This document shows positions 17,191 through 27,498 of a stretch of 64,000 bases of DNA, in pieces (position 1 is the first letter of the stretch; every line of letters starts with the position of its first letter). The notes beneath the pieces are model-generated. The model was given only the letters and a program-made list of their open reading frames with translations, had not been told where the DNA came from and did not search any database. The translations under genes were made by a program, and so were the position numbers. This DNA comes from Orenia marismortui DSM 5156 (GTDB taxonomy: Bacteria; Bacillota; Halanaerobiia; Halobacteroidales; Halobacteroidaceae). The DNA lies in assembly GCF_000379025.1 (NCBI RefSeq), contig NZ_KB900623.1, positions 371,327 through 435,326 of the forward strand, in the 5' to 3' direction.

Positions 17191-18072
17191 ATGAGCTTTG
17201 GTGAAGTATTAACTGCAATGGTTACACCCTTTAAAGAAGATCTAACGGTAGATTATGATCAGGCTCTAAAATTGGCTGAATATTTAGTTAGTAATGGTTC
17301 TGATGGTTTGGTGATTTTAGGTACTACTGGTGAAGTACCTACCTTAACTATAGAAGAAAAAGAGAGATTATTAAAATTAATAGTAGAAACTATTGGTGAT
17401 AAAGCTACTATAATTGCTGGAACTGGCTCTTATTCTACTCAAAAGAGTATTGAGTTTAGTAAGAAGGCGGAGGAAATTGGAGTAGATGGTGTTATGCTTG
17501 TAACTCCATATTACAATAAGCCTCCACAAGCTGGGTTATATAATCATTTTAAATTAATTGCTAAAGAAATTGATTTACCTGTGATGCTTTATAATGTACC
17601 TGGTCGTACTAGTAGAAATATAGAAGCAGAAACTATAGCGAAATTGGCAGAAATAGAGAATATAGTTGCAGTCAAAGAAGCAAGTGGAGATATTGATCAA
17701 GCAATTAAGATTAGAAGTTTAACTGATGATAGTTTTAAGATCTACAGTGGTGATGATAGTTTAACTTTGCCGATATTATCTATTGGTGGAGAAGGAGTAA
17801 TTAGTGTTGCTTCTCATTTGGTTGGTAATCAAATAAAAACTATGATCGGTGATTTTAAGGCTGGTAAACTTCAATCTGCTGCTAAAACAAATGCTAAGCT
17901 TAATCAATTGTTTAATACAATGTTTATTACTACTAATCCAATACCTATTAAGGCTTCCTTGAATTTATTAGGTAAGAATGTTGGTGGATTGAGACCACCG
18001 TTAGTAAATCTTGATTCAAAGCTTGAGGCTAAATTAAAAGATACTTTGGATAGTTATGGCTTTTTTGATTAA
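17191..18072 (+). CDS. dapA: 4-hydroxy-tetrahydrodipicolinate synthase
   Basis: Condenses pyruvate with aspartate semialdehyde. The 293-residue TIM-barrel enzyme shows ILGTTGEVPTL, VTPYYNKPPQ, Tyr134 in MLYNVPGRT and the Schiff-base Lys162 in VAVKEASGD. GGAGGTG lies 8 bases before ATG. It is the last gene of the asd-dapG-dapA operon; an IS30 element begins about 95 bases after its stop and no terminator is visible between, so read-through into the transposon is possible. Confidence 0.96.
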   Translation: MSFGEVLTAMVTPFKEDLTVDYDQALKLAEYLVSNGSDGLVILGTTGEVPTLTIEEKERLLKLIVETIGDKATIIAGTGSYSTQKSIEFSKKAEEIGVDGVMLVTPYYNKPPQAGLYNHFKLIAKEIDLPVMLYNVPGRTSRNIEAETIAKLAEIENIVAVKEASGDIDQAIKIRSLTDDSFKIYSGDDSLTLPILSIGGEGVISVASHLVGNQIKTMIGDFKAGKLQSAAKTNAKLNQLFNTMFITTNPIPIKASLNLLGKNVGGLRPPLVNLDSKLEAKLKDTLDSYGFFD

Positions 18073-18167
18073 GTTTAGAAAAAATTATAAAAATTATTAA
18101 GAACTATTAAGAAATAAATAAAGAAGCATTGTATAATTAAATGCACAGGTAGATCAAAAAATAAAAA

Positions 18168-19343
18168 GTGACACATAGAAATACCTCATATATAATGTTA
18201 AATAACCACAAATAACATAAAGTGAGGTATTAAAATATGTGTCAAAATAATTATAACAGAAAAAGTAAAAAAGGAAAACACCTAACTTTGGAAGATAGGA
18301 AAATAATAGAGCATTTATATAATATTCAAGGTAAGAAAGATAAGGAGATCGCAAAAGAGTTAGGAAAACATAGAACAACAATAAGTAGAGAGCTTAAGAA
18401 AGGTGAATTAAAATTATTAAATTCTGATTATACGACAAGAATAGAATATGATGCTGAAATAGCGCAAAAAGTCTATGATAAAAATGCTACAGCTAAAGGA
18501 ACTAAGATAAAAATAGCTAAGGAACATGAGTTAGCAAGATTTATAGAAAGAAAAATAAAACAAGATAAATGGTCTCCAGAAGTAATTGCTAATCAAATAC
18601 AGGAAGATGAAAGATTTGAAATTAAGCTACATTGGAAAACAATATACAATTATATAGACAAAGGTATCTTGATGGTAAATAGAGATGAGTTAGTCTATGG
18701 TAATTATAAAAAATCTAAAGGTACTAAAAGACAAGAAAAGGAATCAACTAAGAGGAGAAAAGATGGCAGAAGGATATCAGATAGACCTGAGGAAGCTAAT
18801 AAAAGAACAGAGTTAGGTCATTGGGAAATGGACTTAGTAGAAGGTAAAAAAGGAAAAGGAGAGCCATTCTTACTAGTTTTAACAGAAAGATATAGTCGAA
18901 AAGAGATAATAGAAAAAATATCTAATAAGACTCAAGAAGCAGTTATAAATGGATTAGATCGAATTGAAAGAAGAATAGGTGTAAGAAGGTTTAGAGAGTT
19001 ATTTAAGACGATAACAACAGACAACGGGCGGGAATTTTATGATTATGAAGGAATAGAGACTTCATTTACAGGAAGTAATATACCAAGAACTAATCATTAC
19101 TATGCTGATGCCTATTGTTCTTGGCAAAGAGGTAGTAATGAAAATTTAAATAAGATGATTAGAAGGTTTTTGCCAAAAGGAAGCAGTTTTAAAGATATTA
19201 GTACGAGTGAGGTTAAAAATATTCAACAATGGATGAATAACTACCCAAGAAAGATGTTTGATTTTAAAACTTCGAATGAAGTTTTTGAAAATAAATTAAA
19301 AGTAGCTTAAAAGTTTATATTATATGGGGTATAAGTGTTTCAC
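18168..19343 (+). mobile_element. IS30-family insertion sequence
   Basis: About 1,176 bases, bounded by imperfect inverted repeats: left GTGACACATAGAAATACCTC and right, read inward, GTGAAACACTTATACCCCAT. The repeats enclose one transposase gene. Runs of A flank both ends, so a target duplication cannot be read with certainty. The element separates dapA from the RNase J gene. Confidence 0.85.
18237..19310 (+). CDS. IS30-family transposase
   Basis: A 357-residue transposase. It has an N-terminal helix-turn-helix (about 15-60: LTLEDRKIIEHLYN, KEIAKELGKHRTTISREL) and a DDE integrase core (about 190-345). The catalytic residues appear intact: Asp in HWEMDLVEG, Asp in TTDNGREF and Glu in WQRGSNENLNKMIRR. 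Start ATG follows a GAGGT site. The frame is full length, so the element may still be active. Confidence 0.95.
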   Translation: MCQNNYNRKSKKGKHLTLEDRKIIEHLYNIQGKKDKEIAKELGKHRTTISRELKKGELKLLNSDYTTRIEYDAEIAQKVYDKNATAKGTKIKIAKEHELARFIERKIKQDKWSPEVIANQIQEDERFEIKLHWKTIYNYIDKGILMVNRDELVYGNYKKSKGTKRQEKESTKRRKDGRRISDRPEEANKRTELGHWEMDLVEGKKGKGEPFLLVLTERYSRKEIIEKISNKTQEAVINGLDRIERRIGVRRFRELFKTITTDNGREFYDYEGIETSFTGSNIPRTNHYYADAYCSWQRGSNENLNKMIRRFLPKGSSFKDISTSEVKNIQQWMNNYPRKMFDFKTSNEVFENKLKVA

Positions 19344-19758
19344 AAAAAAACGTGCATTTTATATTGCAATTCTCAATTTATTTAAAAAACTAAACTTTAC
19401 TTGTATTTATGTCCAAAATAATTTATAATAGAAAATAGAGTAATTAGTACGGGACATTATAATATCTTCTTAAATAAAAAATAAAGAGAATAAGGACTAG
19501 CGTTAATTACAGTTTATTTCATGTTTTATGCAGAATATTTTTCTATAATAGGTTAATTTTATTGAGTTTAATATATGTTTTAGATTAATTATATATGAAA
19601 TTTACTGATATAAGGGAATTTTAATAACTACATTAAAAATTATTAATGCAATTCGCTTATCTATAAAATATAAAGCGCGGGATAAGAAAAAATTTAGAAT
19701 ATTATAATAGAATACTATAAATAATTAAGTTAATATCGTGGAGGTGTTTGTTAAATAA
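19344..19758. other. Gene-free AT-rich gap before RNase J
   Basis: No supported gene or RNA is seen. Several TATAAT-like words occur (about 19430 and 19700), but none has a convincing partner at -35. Confidence 0.5.
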
Positions 19759-21426
19759 ATGTCAAACAATAGAATAGGAGAAGTTACAGTTATTCCTTTA
19801 GGGGGTCTAGGGGAAATCGGTAAAAATATGATGGTAGTAGAAGCAAACAATGAGATCCTAATAGTAGATGCCGGGGTTAAGTTTCCTGAGGATGAGTTAT
19901 ATGGGGTGGATTTAGTTATTCCAGATATCTCATACTTGGTTAAGAATAAGGAAAGAATAAAAGGAATTGTACTTACTCATGGTCATGAAGACCACATAGG
20001 AGCATTGCCTTATGTATTAAAAGATATAGATGCACCTGTGTATGGAACCAAGTTAACTTTAGGATTGTTAAGTGGAAAGCTTAAGTCACATAATATGTTA
20101 GCTGATACTTATTTAAGGCATGTATATCCGGGCCATTCAGTAGAGATTGGATCTTTTAAAGTGGAATTTATAAGAGTAAATCACAGTATTGCTGATTCAT
20201 GTGCTTTGGCTATCCATACTCCAGCAGGTCCTCTAGTTTATGCTAGTGATTTTAAATTTGACCAGACCCCAATTGATGGTAAGATGGCAGATATACACAA
20301 ATTAGCTGAATTAGGAGATGAAGGAGTACTAGCATTATTTTCTGATAGTACCAATGTAGAGCGTGAAGGATTTACTATGTCAGAACGAGAGGTTGGTAAG
20401 ACTATCGAGGATAGTTTTGTTGAGGCAACCCAGAAGATATTTATTGCTAGTTTTGCTTCTAATATTCATCGGATTCAACAAGTTTTTGATGCTGCAGTCA
20501 AATATGATCGTAAAGTAGCTTTAAGTGGTCGTAGTATGATTAATAATGTCCATATAGCTCTAGAATTAGGGTATTTAAATATTCCAGAAGGTCTTTTAAT
20601 AGATCTTAAGGATATAAATAGATTACCTGACCACAAAGTTGTTTTATTAATGACAGGTAGTCAAGGAGAAAGAATGGCTGCTTTAACTAGAATGGCAAGG
20701 GGAGATCATCACCAAATTAGTGTTGAGAAAGGTGATACAATTGTTGTATCTGCCACAGCTATTCCGGGAAATGCTAAAGCTGTAGGGAGAACAATTAATC
20801 AATTATTTAAACGTGGGGCTAATGTGATTTATGAAGCATTATCTGGAGTTCATGTTTCTGGTCATGCAAGCCAGGAAGAGCTTAAATTAATGTTGAATCT
20901 AACTCGACCAAAATACTTCTTCCCAGTTCATGGAGAATATCGTCATTTACATTTACATGCTAAATTGGCACAGAGTGTAGGAATTCCAAAGGAAAATATA
21001 TTTATTCCAGACTTAGGAGATAGAGTTACTTTAAGCCAAGATAGCGGTTATATAAATGGTAGTGTTCAAGCTGGAAGAGTATTAATAGATGGTTTAGGTA
21101 TTGGAGATGTAGGAAGTGTTGTTTTAAGAGATAGAAGATTACTTTCTGAAAATGGTATTTTAATGGTAGTTGTTACAATTAATAAAGAAGGTAAAGTATT
21201 AGCTGGTCCTGATATTATTTCCCGTGGATTTGTTTATATTAGAGAGTCTGGAGAGTTGATTAATGATGCTACTAAACAAGTAGAAAAGGCTCTTTCAGAA
21301 TGTGAAGATAATAATGTTACGGAATGGTCTACTTTGAAATCTAAGATAAGAAGCGCTTTAGATAGTTTCTTATATAATAGAATTAAGAGAAGACCGATGA
21401 TTTTACCGATTATAATGGAAGTATAA
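19759..21426 (+). CDS. rnj: Ribonuclease J
   Basis: A 555-residue metallo-beta-lactamase / beta-CASP nuclease that acts as 5'-3' exonuclease and endonuclease in RNA decay and maturation. It has the metal motif LTHGHEDHIGALPYVL, YASDFKFD, SGRSMINN, the beta-CASP HVSGHAS motif and the FFPVHGEYRHLHLHA motif, followed by the C-terminal RNase J domain. GGAGGTG lies 13 bases before ATG, a long spacing with no better in-frame start. In Bacillus an RNase J gene holds the same position between dapA and tepA. Confidence 0.95.
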   Translation: MSNNRIGEVTVIPLGGLGEIGKNMMVVEANNEILIVDAGVKFPEDELYGVDLVIPDISYLVKNKERIKGIVLTHGHEDHIGALPYVLKDIDAPVYGTKLTLGLLSGKLKSHNMLADTYLRHVYPGHSVEIGSFKVEFIRVNHSIADSCALAIHTPAGPLVYASDFKFDQTPIDGKMADIHKLAELGDEGVLALFSDSTNVEREGFTMSEREVGKTIEDSFVEATQKIFIASFASNIHRIQQVFDAAVKYDRKVALSGRSMINNVHIALELGYLNIPEGLLIDLKDINRLPDHKVVLLMTGSQGERMAALTRMARGDHHQISVEKGDTIVVSATAIPGNAKAVGRTINQLFKRGANVIYEALSGVHVSGHASQEELKLMLNLTRPKYFFPVHGEYRHLHLHAKLAQSVGIPKENIFIPDLGDRVTLSQDSGYINGSVQAGRVLIDGLGIGDVGSVVLRDRRLLSENGILMVVVTINKEGKVLAGPDIISRGFVYIRESGELINDATKQVEKALSECEDNNVTEWSTLKSKIRSALDSFLYNRIKRRPMILPIIMEV

Positions 21427-21428
21427 AT

Positions 21429-21467
21429 AAAAAAGTAGTTAGCTTTTTAGCTAACTACTTTTTTCAT
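21429..21467 (+). terminator. Terminator after RNase J
   Basis: AAAAGTAGTTAGC and GCTAACTACTTTTTT form a 13-base-pair stem with a 5-base loop and a T run. Confidence 0.9.
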
Positions 21468-21803
21468 TTTTTGTATTTCAAATAAAAATCCCTTGATATA
21501 TAGATTTAATTAAAGTTTAAAAAATGAGAAAGTTGGTTTTCAAAAAATAAATCCAATTAAAATTAATAAAAAATATTTCTTGTTAAATTTTTATGGATAT
21601 ATTTTAAATCTATAGAACTTAGAATTAAAAAACTAAAAAACATATAAATTATAAGTTTTTAAAATAAGACTACCATTTTTTAAAATAATAAAAAAGAATA
21701 TAAAGCATAAATTTAATCATACTAAATAATAAGAAATAATAGGATTTTAAAAAATCCTAAATTTAAATTTGAAACATCTATATAATAGGGAGGGTGATAG
21801 AGT
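21468..21803. other. AT-rich gap before tepA
   Basis: More than 85% A+T by eye, with short palindromes such as GGATTTTAAAAAATCC (21732-21747). No gene or RNA is supported. Confidence 0.5.
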
Positions 21804-22691
21804 TTGGGTAAATTAATAGTAAAAGATCAGAATATTCCTAATCCTGGAGGAGTTCCAAGAATAAACCCCAAAAATCCAAAAAAGGCTAAACCTAATAAAG
21901 CAGCAACAATAAAAAATCAATTACAAAGCTTAAAGCAACTAGGGCAAAATAATCTTCCACCAAAGGTTGAAAGTGATATCCATACTTTAACAATTGTTGG
22001 ACAAATTGAAGGACATGCTGTCTTATCTCCTAAGAATAAAACAACTAAATATGAACATTTAATTCCTCAATTAGTTGCTATTGAACAGAATGAAAAGATT
22101 AAAGGGTTATTAGTTATTCTTAATACAGTGGGTGGAGATATCGAGGCTGGATTAGCAATTTCAGAGATGCTAAGCAGCTTATCAAAACCTGTAGTATCTT
22201 TAGTTTTAGGTGGTGGGCATAGTATTGGTGTACCAATTGCTACTGCAGCTGATTATTCGTTTATAGCTGAAACTGCTACAATGATTGTTCATCCAATTAG
22301 GTTAACAGGAATGGTAATAGGAGTACCTCAAACTTATGATTATCTTGATAAAATGCAAGAAAGGATAATTAGATTTGTATCTAATAGTTCTAAAATTAGT
22401 GAAGATAGATTCAAAAAGTTAATGTTTGAAACAGGAGAGTTGGTAAGGGATGTTGGTACAGTTTTGGTTGGAGAACAAGCAGTTAAAGAAGGAGTGATTA
22501 ATGAAGTTGGTGGCTTAGGGCATGCTATGAAGAAGTTACGTAGCTTAATAGATGTTGATAACCCTAAAGCGGAAAAAGATTGTGAATGTACTGCACAAGA
22601 GCTTGAAGAAGGCAGTTGTGATTGTAGTTCTGAAAATGAAGTATTAAAGGCACGTCAGAGTGTTATTGAGGCTTTAGAAGGTGATGATTAA
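21804..22691 (+). CDS. tepA: TepA/ClpP-like serine protease
   Basis: A 295-residue member of the ClpP/crotonase fold, TepA group. The ClpP-like core covers about 50-235 with [17 protein letters not shown], the nucleophile region [18 protein letters not shown] and [10 protein letters not shown]. The N-terminal 50 residues are Pro/Lys/Asn rich and the C-terminus is acidic with CDC motifs ([15 protein letters not shown]), which is unusual. TepA has been linked to protein export or spore protein processing; the substrate here is unknown. Start is TTG after GGGAGGGTG. The next gene overlaps its stop by one base. Confidence 0.85.
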   Translation: MGKLIVKDQNIPNPGGVPRINPKNPKKAKPNKAATIKNQLQSLKQLGQNNLPPKVESDIHTLTIVGQIEGHAVLSPKNKTTKYEHLIPQLVAIEQNEKIKGLLVILNTVGGDIEAGLAISEMLSSLSKPVVSLVLGGGHSIGVPIATAADYSFIAETATMIVHPIRLTGMVIGVPQTYDYLDKMQERIIRFVSNSSKISEDRFKKLMFETGELVRDVGTVLVGEQAVKEGVINEVGGLGHAMKKLRSLIDVDNPKAEKDCECTAQELEEGSCDCSSENEVLKARQSVIEALEGDD

Positions 22692-22909
22692 TGCATTATT
22701 CAATATTTGTAGATGGCCTATGGCCAGATGAAGATTTTGAAATAGAAGAAAGAATGGAATTAAACTATGATGGAGTAACAATGGAGGTTAAGATAGATTC
22801 TGCTAACTCTGGGGAAATAATTAGAGTTATTAGTTCTGACCCTAATGATTATCTTAACCAACAATATCAACCAGGGACAAAGATTGAATTTAAACCAGTC
22901 TTTTTATAA
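22691..22909 (+). CDS. ylzJ: YlzJ-like protein
   Basis: A 72-residue acidic protein. The start ([16 protein letters not shown]) and position after tepA match the YlzJ family of spore formers. Its ATG overlaps the tepA stop, so it is translationally coupled. Function is unknown. A strong palindromic terminator ends the tepA-ylzJ unit. Confidence 0.75.
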   Translation: MHYSIFVDGLWPDEDFEIEERMELNYDGVTMEVKIDSANSGEIIRVISSDPNDYLNQQYQPGTKIEFKPVFL

Positions 22910-22956
22910 TATAATAAAAGCTTGTCCAAGATATCTTGGACAAGCTTTTATTATAT
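22909..22956. terminator. Palindromic terminator after ylzJ
   Basis: A perfect inverted repeat of about 22 base pairs centred on CCAAGATATCTTGG, flanked by TTTTATTATATT. Confidence 0.9.
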
Positions 22957-23062
22957 TATTGTAATAGAAGTTCTTTTTAATACTTATATGATTATATTGT
23001 AATTATTCAATAAAGTATTATTAAGTAGGCTAAGTTAGTAATTGAAAAACAAGTTCTATTTA

Positions 23063-23092
23063 TTGTTGTTGGAATAAAATATATGTTATAAT
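23063..23092 (+). promoter_or_regulatory. Candidate promoter of the Na/Pi transporter gene
   Basis: TTGTTG and TATAAT are spaced by 18 bases and lie about 60 bases before the gene. Confidence 0.4.
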
Positions 23093-23151
23093 ATAGGACT
23101 AGAGTGTATATTAATTTAGAAAGGAGTGATACAGAGAGGAGAATGTATTAA

Positions 23152-24084
23152 ATGATATTTATCCTTATCGGAAAGCTTATTTTAGGACTAATTTTATTTT
23201 TGTTAGGAATGGAAAGTGTTAAAGATAGTTTTTATAAAGCATCGGGTAAAAGATTAGAATATTTATTAAAATCGCTAACTAATAATATTTTTATAAGTAT
23301 TATAACTGGTATGATAGTTACTATGGTTATTCAAAGCAGCAGTGCTACTACAGTAATTATTATTAGCTTAGTTAATGCTAATTTACTATCTCTTGAACAA
23401 GCTTTTGGAGTAATTATGGGTGCTAATATTGGAACAACAATTACAGTACAGTTAATATCTTTTAGATTAGAAGAGTACTTATGGGTAGTGATAATTTTAG
23501 GAATAATAATTTACTTGTTATATTATTTTAGTAGAAAGAAAAGCTTGATGTACATAGCAAGGGGAATATTAGGTTTTGCTGTTTTATTTGTTGGATTAGA
23601 AATACTAAGCAATATTATAAGTGATTTTAAAGACTTAGATGTTTTTTTGAATCTATTATCATATCTGAGTCTTAAACCTATGTTGGGTATTTTGCTAGGT
23701 CTAATAATTACTGCTATTATCCAAAGTAGTAGTGCTTTGACAGGAATAATTGTTGTTTTAGCAAAGGCAAATATGATTAATTTAAATTTAGCAATAACCT
23801 TAGCTTTAGGAAGTAATATTGGGACTTGCATTACAGCATTTATAGCTTCCTTAGGAAGTTCAAAGATTGCTAAAAGAGCAGCTTGGGCCCATATCTTATT
23901 TAATAGTTTCGGTGTTTTAGTCATTATTCCCATACTAACTTTGTTTGTAAATGTTATTACATTAACTAGTGATAATTTAGCTAGACAGATTGCTAATGCT
24001 CATACAGTGTTTAATATTTTCAATACTGTACTAGTCTTACCGGTTAGAGGTGTATTTATTAAGTTAATAAAAAATTATATATAA
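23152..24084 (+). CDS. Na/Pi cotransporter family protein
   Basis: A 310-residue membrane protein with about eight helices and the duplicated signature of the family: IQSSSATTVIIISLV (about 62-76) and IQSSSALTGIIVVLA (about 188-202), plus GANIGTTIT and GSNIGTCIT. Sodium-dependent phosphate uptake or export is the family role. The C-terminal PhoU-like domain of many members is absent. GAGGAG lies about 10 bases before ATG. uppP follows after 29 bases, so the two may be cotranscribed. Confidence 0.88.
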   Translation: MIFILIGKLILGLILFLLGMESVKDSFYKASGKRLEYLLKSLTNNIFISIITGMIVTMVIQSSSATTVIIISLVNANLLSLEQAFGVIMGANIGTTITVQLISFRLEEYLWVVIILGIIIYLLYYFSRKKSLMYIARGILGFAVLFVGLEILSNIISDFKDLDVFLNLLSYLSLKPMLGILLGLIITAIIQSSSALTGIIVVLAKANMINLNLAITLALGSNIGTCITAFIASLGSSKIAKRAAWAHILFNSFGVLVIIPILTLFVNVITLTSDNLARQIANAHTVFNIFNTVLVLPVRGVFIKLIKNYI

Positions 24085-24113
24085 GTGAAGGTTTATTTAT
24101 AAGGAGGAGAAAA

Positions 24114-24881
24114 ATGGATTTGATTAAAGTAATTATTTTAGGAATAGTACAAGGTATAACAGAATTTTTACCAGTTAGTAGTTCAGGACATTTAGTTATT
24201 TTTCAACATTTTTTAAATGTTAATGAAGGCTTAACTTTAGATGTTTTTTTACATTTTGGTACTTTATTAGCGGTAGTAGTTGTTTATTGGGATGATATTT
24301 TGGGGATGATTACTTTGAAGGAGGAATATAGAAAGTTAACTTATTATGTGATTTTAGGCTCAATACCTGCGGGTATAATTGGTATTTTATTTGAAGATAT
24401 ATTTGAGCAATTATTTAATACTGTAAAGGTTGTAGGATTTACTTTGTTGGTTACAGGTTTATTGTTGTGGCTGTCAGATAGAATTACAAATGAGAAAAGA
24501 TATTTAAAAGATATGAAATTAAGTGATTCAATGGTCGTAGGTTTTGCTCAAGCTTTTGCTATTATACCTGGTATTTCTCGTTCTGGTTCGACTATAGTAG
24601 CGGGATTATTTAAAGGATTGGATAGAAAGTTAGCGGCTAAGTATTCTTTCTTATTATCTGTACCAGTTATTGGTGGGGCTACTTTATTACAGGTCAAGGA
24701 TTTAATGACTGTGGGTTTAGCTAATAACACTATAACACAATTAGTTTTGGGTACGGTAGCTTCTGCTATAGCTGGGTATTTTTCAATTAAATTATTATTA
24801 AAGCTAGTAAATAAAGAGAAGTTAAGTGTATTTGCATATTATTGCTGGTTTTTAGGTTTGATAATTATTTTATTTTTGTAG
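24114..24881 (+). CDS. uppP: Undecaprenyl-diphosphatase
   Basis: Removes a phosphate from undecaprenyl diphosphate on the outer face of the membrane, recycling the lipid carrier for cell-wall synthesis; overproduction gives bacitracin resistance. The 255-residue protein has both family motifs: GIVQGITEFLPVSSSGHL (about 8-25) and AFAIIPGISRSGSTI (about 146-160), with seven or eight membrane helices. AAGGAGGAG lies directly upstream. Being next to a phosphate transporter fits phosphate handling, but this is context only. Confidence 0.94.
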   Translation: MDLIKVIILGIVQGITEFLPVSSSGHLVIFQHFLNVNEGLTLDVFLHFGTLLAVVVVYWDDILGMITLKEEYRKLTYYVILGSIPAGIIGILFEDIFEQLFNTVKVVGFTLLVTGLLLWLSDRITNEKRYLKDMKLSDSMVVGFAQAFAIIPGISRSGSTIVAGLFKGLDRKLAAKYSFLLSVPVIGGATLLQVKDLMTVGLANNTITQLVLGTVASAIAGYFSIKLLLKLVNKEKLSVFAYYCWFLGLIIILFL

Positions 24882-25093
24882 TATGTTGTTTGAATTATTC
24901 TAAGATTGTGCTATAAGAATAATATTCAGAAAAATTTAATAGTTGTGTTTGATTCTATTAGAGAACAGTATGGAATTCGTTTTATAATTTTATTTTTACC
25001 TGAGATTATATCTAGAGTATGAAATATTATAAAAGATATTTAGCAGGAAAATGATAGGTAAAAATAGAATTAAGTACTCAGAGGTGAAAAAGG

Positions 25094-27448
25094 ATGAAAG
25101 AAACTTTAAAAGAGATTTTTAATAAAAGAAAATATGAATTTTGTGGTATTGTTTTAATAGTAATGGCTATTTTGATTCTTCTAAGCCTTTGGTCTAATGA
25201 CGTAGGGGTTGTAGGTAATATATTGAATCAAGGATTTAGATATATTATTGGTCAAGGAGTTTATGGGATCCCTGCTATTTTGGCTTTTTTAGGATTAACT
25301 ATGATTTATAGAAGTAAAAATAAGATAGGCTTTACTCCTAGGACGATAGGATTTATAATAATCTTTTTAGTTACCTTAGCAGTTATTCATCTTAAAATCG
25401 AACATCCTCTAGAATTAAAGTTTGCTTTAGAAGGAAAAGGTGGAGGATTAATAGGGGGAGTATTTGTATACATATTAAGAAAGAGTTTTGCTGAATATGG
25501 TACATATGTTCTTTTATCGGCTTTTGCATTAGTGGGAATATTATTGGTTTTAGATGTATTATTAGTAAATGTTTTTCTTAAGTGTAAAGAAAATTTTAAA
25601 AAGTTCATAGGACTTTTTGCTAAAAGTTCTACTAAAGATAAGAATAAATCCACTAAGAAGATAATATCAAAAGAGAAGAATAATAATGAGAAGAAATCTA
25701 AGGTGAGGTTATTTATTGATAAATTTAAAAGATCAGGAAATAGTAATAAGAAGAAGAGTACAAAACAAGAAGAAAATAACACAACCAAGAAGAGTAACAA
25801 AAGTAAACAGAGAAAATATAATCAGCCAGTTAAGAAGATGATTAATTCAAATAAAAAAGAAAAAAGTAAAAAGAACAATTCAAATGATACAATAAATTCT
25901 GCTTTTAAAGAAGTTGCAGTTAATAGTGAGCAAAAAGTTACAAGAAATAAAATTGTAATAGGGCAAGATGATTCCCCTAAAAAGAGAATTAATAAAAGAA
26001 TTGAGAGTAAGGAAGTTATGCAGCCACATTTGGATTTGGATGAATATCAATTACCTCCTTTATCTTTGTTAGATGAGGCAGAAGACAGAGATATTGAAAT
26101 CATTGATAAGGCAGATGTTTTAAGGCATACTTTAGATAGTTTTGGTGTGCAAGCAGAGGTAAGTGATGTTAATTATGGTCCAACAATTACCAGCTATGAG
26201 ATTCAACCTGCTCCAGGAGTAAAGGTTAGTAAGATTGTTAATTTAGCAGATGATATTGCGCTTTCATTAGCAGCACCTGATGTAAGAATTCAAGCTCCTA
26301 TTCCTGGTAAAGCTGCAGTAGGAATTGAAATTCCAAATGATCAACAGTCTGTGGTTACATTACGTGAAATGTTAGAATCACCTGAATTTCAAAATGCAAA
26401 ATCTAAGTTGACGATGGCTTTAGGAAAGGACATAGGTGGAAGAACTGTAGTTGCTGATTTAGGAGATATGCCTCATATGTTAGTAGCAGGATCAACAGGA
26501 TCTGGAAAGAGTGTTTTTATTAATACTGTAATCAATAGTATTCTGTACAAGTCTACTCCAGATGAAGTTAAATTCTTATTAATCGATCCTAAGATGGTAG
26601 AGTTTAGTGCTTATCAAAAAATACCTCATTTAGTAGCACCAGTGGTTACTGATTCTAAAAAAGCAGCAACAGCTTTGCGTTGGGTTGTTCAAGAAATGGA
26701 AAATAGATATGAGTTGTTTGCAGGTACTGGAGCAAGAGGAATCGATAGCTATAATAACAAACTAAAAGAAGAAGGAAGCGATCCGTTGCCTTATGTTGTG
26801 GTAATTATTGATGAGTTAGCAGATTTAATGATGGTTGCTGCTAAGGAAGTAGAAGATGCTATCTGCCGTTTAGCACAAAAGGCTCGTGCTGCAGGAATTC
26901 ATCTGATTTTAGCTACACAGCGCCCTTCTGTTGATGTTATTACAGGATTGATTAAAGCTAATATTCCTACAAGAGTTTCTTTCTCATTGTCATCTCAGGC
27001 AGATTCTAGAACTATTTTGGATACAGGAGGAGCAGAAAAGCTATTAGGTAAGGGTGATATGTTATTCTCTCCAGTTGGTTCTAATCAACCTAAGAGATTA
27101 CAAGGAGCATTTATTTCTGATCGGGAGCTGCAACAAGTAGTATCCTTTGTTAAAGAGCAAAAGAAGCCAGAATATGCCGAAAAGATTGCTAAGATAAAAG
27201 AAAAGAATATTAAAATTGAACTTGATGATGAAAAAGATGAATTATATGAGAAAGCAGTCAAGTTAGTTGTAAAAAATAGAGCTTCTATATCTATGTTACA
27301 AAGAAAATTACGAATTGGTTACAATCGAGCAGCACGTATGATTGACAGAATGGAAAAAGATAATATAGTAGGAGAATATAGGGGTAGTAAAGCTAGAGAA
27401 GTTTTAATAAAAGAAGAAGATTTAAACAAGATTTTGGGGAAAAATTAG
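25094..27448 (+). CDS. ftsK: DNA translocase FtsK/SpoIIIE
   Basis: A 784-residue DNA pump that moves chromosome ends through the division or sporulation septum. Four N-terminal membrane helices (about 15-165) are followed by a lysine/asparagine-rich linker (about 170-300) and the motor. Walker A is AGSTGSGKSVF (about residue 465) and Walker B is VVIIDELADLM. The C-terminal winged-helix gamma domain (about 720-784: ISMLQRKLRIGYNRAARMIDRME) reads KOPS/SRS-type DNA signals. The linker is strongly basic. It occupies the position of spoIIIE after tepA in Bacillus, here with three genes inserted. Confidence 0.95.
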   Translation: MKETLKEIFNKRKYEFCGIVLIVMAILILLSLWSNDVGVVGNILNQGFRYIIGQGVYGIPAILAFLGLTMIYRSKNKIGFTPRTIGFIIIFLVTLAVIHLKIEHPLELKFALEGKGGGLIGGVFVYILRKSFAEYGTYVLLSAFALVGILLVLDVLLVNVFLKCKENFKKFIGLFAKSSTKDKNKSTKKIISKEKNNNEKKSKVRLFIDKFKRSGNSNKKKSTKQEENNTTKKSNKSKQRKYNQPVKKMINSNKKEKSKKNNSNDTINSAFKEVAVNSEQKVTRNKIVIGQDDSPKKRINKRIESKEVMQPHLDLDEYQLPPLSLLDEAEDRDIEIIDKADVLRHTLDSFGVQAEVSDVNYGPTITSYEIQPAPGVKVSKIVNLADDIALSLAAPDVRIQAPIPGKAAVGIEIPNDQQSVVTLREMLESPEFQNAKSKLTMALGKDIGGRTVVADLGDMPHMLVAGSTGSGKSVFINTVINSILYKSTPDEVKFLLIDPKMVEFSAYQKIPHLVAPVVTDSKKAATALRWVVQEMENRYELFAGTGARGIDSYNNKLKEEGSDPLPYVVVIIDELADLMMVAAKEVEDAICRLAQKARAAGIHLILATQRPSVDVITGLIKANIPTRVSFSLSSQADSRTILDTGGAEKLLGKGDMLFSPVGSNQPKRLQGAFISDRELQQVVSFVKEQKKPEYAEKIAKIKEKNIKIELDDEKDELYEKAVKLVVKNRASISMLQRKLRIGYNRAARMIDRMEKDNIVGEYRGSKAREVLIKEEDLNKILGKN

Positions 27449-27498
27449 CTGAATTGGATTGAATTAATACTGGATTAATGTTAAAATATAGTCGTTTG

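Noticed and set aside
21781-21786. TATAAT just before tepA as its -10
   Set aside because: The ribosome site begins 3 bases later and there is no -35 at 17 bases upstream.
25387-25800. 137-residue minus-strand frame within ftsK
   Set aside because: It is the complement of the Lys/Asn-rich linker and looks hydrophobic only because of that.
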